A stretch of 64,000 bases of DNA, taken from NCBI GenBank assembly GCA_014898415.1, contig RCTD01000033.1, positions 1 through 64,000 of the forward strand, given 5' to 3'. The notes under the pieces were generated by a model that searched no databases, had not been told where the DNA came from, and was given only the letters and a program-made list of their open reading frames with translations. This document shows, piece after piece, positions 60,952 through 64,000 of the stretch (position 1 is its first letter; each line of letters starts with the position of its first letter). This stretch comes from Stromatinia cepivora. Lineage: Eukaryota > Ascomycota > Leotiomycetes > Helotiales > Sclerotiniaceae. Made by a program: the position numbers and the translations under genes.

Positions 60952-62074
60952 GGGAATGGGATAGGGTAGGATAGGGGGATATAAGGGGATAGGATAGGAT
61001 AGGATGGGGGGAGAGTGGATAAATGGGAAAGTGGATATGTGGGGTTGTTGACTTTGGGGAGGTGTGTTTGATGTTTTGTGTTCGGTGGTTGGATGGGGAT
61101 GGGGACGAGGACGAGAAGGAGGAGGAGGAGGGTAGAGGAGATCGAGGATGGGAATGGGAATGGTAGTGGAAAGAATGTGGAGAGGGAAATAAGAATCAAA
61201 AGAGCTGATGGGTTTTTAGAGAGTTGTGAGGGATGGGAATGGGGAAGATGAATGGTTAATAGGCGGAAAACCTGTATCACAATGCAGCGCATGTATCCAT
61301 CACTGTTTTATCAGAGATATTCAGCGGTTACATGGAAACCTATATGAAAACCGAGATTCGGTGGAATTTTCTGGGTTGGCTTCTGATATAAAGATTCATT
61401 TGGGAGAGAAGGCTTAAGCAAAAATTGTCGAGTAGTGGAGGCTGACTGATAAATATGTCAATGTTGCGATACCAGTGAATCACTAGCACCACGCTAGTGG
61501 CTCTCTCGTACATATAATATTCGTAGTACAACAACCTCTGAATAGCATCCAACTTAATATCAATCAATTTACTACCTCTTTATAATCATAACCCAGGTTA
61601 TCACCACCGGGGTGATACCAACAGTCAATCTCATGTGAATTCGGTTTCTGGACACTGTACGCAGTATCGGCATTAATCAATAAAAACCTCACAATACAAA
61701 ATAAAATTTCAATAAATTGTAATAAATGATTGCGATAAAACCATTTGAGTCTGCTGCACTCCATATAGTGACAATCCTTGAGAACTGCAAGTTTCATGAA
61801 GATTCAAGAAAGTTCTCTTGCAGGATGAATCTCATGGTCTCGCTCGCATGGACATATCAGACAATATCTTTATTACAGTAACAAAGAACCCCCATTCCTT
61901 AAACAAAGAAAATCTTCTCCTTAGAACAAACAGAACATACCAAAACACAACATAATCACTGAACAATGCCAAAATACCTAGATATAGTATCTTCCAGGTT
62001 CCTCTTTTTTTTTTTTTTTCAAAAACACCGGTACACCATCCACTAATACCCAGGTGACTTACACATACCACAAG
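60952..62074. other. Intergenic region, no convincing gene
   Basis: Begins with G-rich low-complexity sequence (GGGATAGGATAGG near 60,956-61,010; GAGGAGGAGG near 61,110-61,135). The frame at 61226-61417 has a plausible composition but no start support or motif. An 18-bp T run lies near 62,006-62,022. Confidence 0.5.
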
Positions 62075-62875
62075 ATGTCAGATTACTACGTACCAACTTC
62101 AAGCGACTCAGAATCTCTAATCGAGGAACCAATCATTTGTTTCAACACTGATTGTAACTATCCCTTTGGTTCAGCATGTCAAGGTTGCACCATAGAATTT
62201 GAAGCTCGAGCTGCTGCGAAAGAAAGAGCGAGAAAAGATGCTGAGGATGGAGTCGAGAAGGTCGCATCACAAAAACCCGTGGATATGAAATCTCAATCAG
62301 GTAGTCGCGGTGAGGATATTTCGGAAAGAGTTGCCGACATTGTGGAAGATCTTAAAGCCATCTTTGTATTTACTCAACCTAAGCCACAGGAACCAAGTAA
62401 GCTGACCTGGAAGAATTTACAAATTTATGATTCTACACCTGCACCACTCAGATCAAGTACAAGCTCCGGTAATAATCCTACTGATAACCAGAGGCTTAAT
62501 TCTTGGCTCAGTAAACTTGTTAAAAGGACACTTGATGGACTTCTACTTAACCCTCCTTTCACTGGAGGTGCAGATGCAGAAGATGCAAAGGAAGTTGATT
62601 GTCCGTACTGTTCTCTATCAATGGGAGAAGGAGCATGGAAAGAATTACATAAGATGAAGTGTAAATACGCTCACGAGGAAGCAAAGAAATTGGAAACTGC
62701 AAAAGAAGAGTGGTCGAAGAGGAGGAATTGTTAGACGAAGGAAGTAATGGAAGCTGCATATAGCTGGACTAAACTGTTAGATTCAAATCACCCCAAATCC
62801 GAGGCTAAGAAAATATTGGAAGCTGCATATAGCTGGACTAAACTGTTAGAACCAAATCATCCCAAAGCATTCTAA
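62075..62875 (+). CDS. Small Cys-motif protein, frame continuing past an in-frame TAG
   Basis: From ATG 62075 the frame encodes 219 residues and stops at TAG 62732-62734. It has an N-terminal Cys cluster (CFNTDCNYPFGSACQGC), an Ala/Lys/Glu-rich helix, and a C-terminal C2HC-like motif (CPYCSLSMGEGAWKELHKMKC) that probably binds zinc. The function is not recognised. Beyond the TAG the same frame stays open for 46 more codons to TAA 62873-62875 and encodes a duplicated 23-residue unit (EAAYSWTKLL[D/E]xNHPK). The downstream part therefore looks like the original C-terminus, cut off by a nonsense change, or reached by readthrough. I give the outer end; the certain product ends at 62734. The GTG at 62054 is not taken as start. 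Confidence 0.65.
62748..62872 (+). repeat. 69-bp tandem direct repeat
   Basis: Two units, at 62748-62816 and from 62817. The first 34 bp (TGGAAGCTGCATATAGCTGG and on) are identical in both and the following 16 are nearly so. The period is a multiple of three and in frame with the upstream gene. Confidence 0.92.
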
Positions 62876-63546
62876 ATCTGACCATAAATTGAATTATTTT
62901 TATCAAATATACTATTCCGAATGTATATGTGACATATCGAACTGAAGTGTGAGAGAGTGAGTGAGACCCTCTGAAGTAAATATTAGCTTTGGTGTTGTGA
63001 TAGTCCTCGTGAACAATTAAGGCGACCACTCTAGACACTCTAGATTTAGTAGAATGCGGCTTTTTGTTGTTTTCCCCACCAGTAGAACTTATTGCGACAT
63101 GTAACCAATCATAAGGTATTTTTAAAAAAGCGCTAAGGGTATTTCACTAACACAAGGCTACAGTATGCCAAGTAGTCAGCCTGAGACAATGCCGTTCAAC
63201 ACTAGCTGACAACCAATCTTCCAAATTCATATAGTCAGGCACGACAAGTTGATATTGCCGTTTATCTTTTTTTCCCGTGCAAATAAGAACGGGAAGATGG
63301 AGCGAGTGAGAGAGAGGAGAGAAATTAGAATAAGGCTTGGTTTAATGTTTCGAAGCTCTTTGGAATTGAATTTGATTGAAATTGAGACCAGCAGGAATAT
63401 TAGGAAACTCTAAAATTGAAGACCTTGATGAAATTGTACCACTTTGGAAGGTTACGACCTTGATGGTTCAAGATGGTGTGATAATAACCAATATTAGAAA
63501 GGACTCCAACGGTCGCATAGATAGAACTGTGGGTCAGAAGACTCGG
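62876..63546. other. Intergenic region, no gene seen
   Basis: About 670 bp. The frame at 63376-63582 overlaps the minus-strand candidate and has no motif. Confidence 0.55.
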
Positions 63547-63828
63547 TCATGTGATCAAATCCGAACAAGTCTTTGGAGCTAGCGGATCAAATTGGCCAAA
63601 TCTGCTATCTCTTGCCTTGACGTGATAGAATACATATCTACCATCGGAGATATCTATCACAGCCAGGTTCTTGACATGTGATGCAGGATTAAGGGTATCT
63701 TCAGGGAGGCCAAACAACGCACATTCATTTATTATCTATGAAGGGAAGAACTCGAGTCAGCAATACATATCTTTAGGTTTAACTCTGACCTAATTGACCT
63801 GAGTATTGTGAAGTGACTTGCGCTCCAT
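63547..63828 (-). CDS. Weak candidate: two-exon small protein or gene remnant
   Basis: On the minus strand a frame from 63735 to the stop at 63549-63547 reads as 62 ordinary-looking residues (INECALFGLPEDTLNPASHV; then AVIDISDGRYVFYHVKARDS and SRFGQFDPLAP). It begins right after a CATAG acceptor. A 10-codon first exon at 63828-63799 (MERKSLHNTQ) with donor GTCAAT would join it in phase 0 across a 63-bp intron containing GCTGAC. The donor is poor, so the upstream part may instead lie elsewhere or be lost. I do not recognise the family. Composition and a tyrosine/aspartate pattern typical of beta strands suggest real or formerly real coding sequence. Confidence 0.35.
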
Positions 63829-64000
63829 TGATAAGAGTGGTGGCCCTACGTTTTATCATCTTCCATTTGAACCACTTGAATACCAACAATGATATGAATC
63901 AATCATGAGGTCGTCTCCTAACGCGAGATGAGATGTACATACATTCGTATAATGTATGTTTTGCTTGCTATGAATGGAAGGAAAGATATGTCGGTCGAAC
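63829..64000. other. Right edge, nothing recognised
   Basis: 172 bp with no recognisable feature beyond possible upstream sequence of the minus-strand candidate. Confidence 0.5.

Noticed and set aside
61226..61417. 63-residue plus-strand frame
   Set aside because: Composition is acceptable but there is no motif, no start context and no neighbouring exon.

Overview
The window looks like nuclear DNA of a filamentous ascomycete (Pezizomycotina). Genes are split by short GT-AG introns of about 45-90 bp with CTAAC/CTGAC-like branch sites. The protein set is fungal (Zds1, Hse1, Rei1, Hul4, Slm1, Ctr86 and PDR transporter types), and one AT-rich island carries transposon copies wrecked by C-to-T changes of the repeat-induced point mutation (RIP) kind. 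Overall feel and moderate GC suggest a leotiomycete such as Botrytis or Sclerotinia, but that is inference.

Layout. 1.6-2.7 kb: LITAF-domain protein (-). 4.3-6.2 kb: conserved zinc-knuckle/coiled-coil protein (-). 7.0-8.8 kb: Rei1-type 60S maturation factor (-), divergent from a Hul4-type HECT ubiquitin ligase (+, 9.4-13.4 kb). 13.4-17.0 kb: no gene, simple repeats. 17.0-18.9 kb: MFS sugar transporter (+). 19.8-30.7 kb: transposon island with a complete RIP-destroyed Copia element (TSD TAACT), a second Copia relic lacking most of pol, an antisense solo LTR inside that relic (TSD TCAAA), and a 1.8-kb element with long terminal inverted repeats and a TA duplication. 31.5-33.8 kb: Hse1 ESCRT-0 subunit (-). 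34.6-37.4 kb: Zds1-type protein (-). 40.3-42.6 kb: secreted GH78-type rhamnosidase (+). 43.4-45.1 kb: Slm1-type PH/BAR protein (+). 46.0-51.3 kb: 13-exon PDR-type ABC transporter (+). 51.7-54.7 kb: Ctr86/ataxin-10-like protein (+). 57.8 kb: intron-containing tRNA-Glu(CUC) (-). 60.0-61.0 kb: basic low-complexity protein (+). 62.1-62.9 kb: small Cys-motif protein whose frame continues past a TAG into a duplicated 23-residue unit (+). 63.5-63.8 kb: a weak two-exon candidate (-).

The genes are not an operon or metabolic cluster. They are mostly housekeeping functions (ribosome assembly, endosomal sorting, ubiquitin ligation, TORC2/PP2A signalling) mixed with uptake, efflux and wall-polymer degradation genes.

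The most notable points are: a full-length PDR transporter whose ORF is open but which has lost both determinants of its single canonical ATPase site (NBD1 signature and NBD2 catalytic glutamate); the in-frame stop followed by a tandem protein repeat at 62.7 kb; the dated nesting in the transposon island; and an inverted-repeat element whose two arms have decayed very unequally. Exon coordinates were worked out by hand from splice motifs and reading-frame arithmetic; family names come from recognised motifs, not from a database search.
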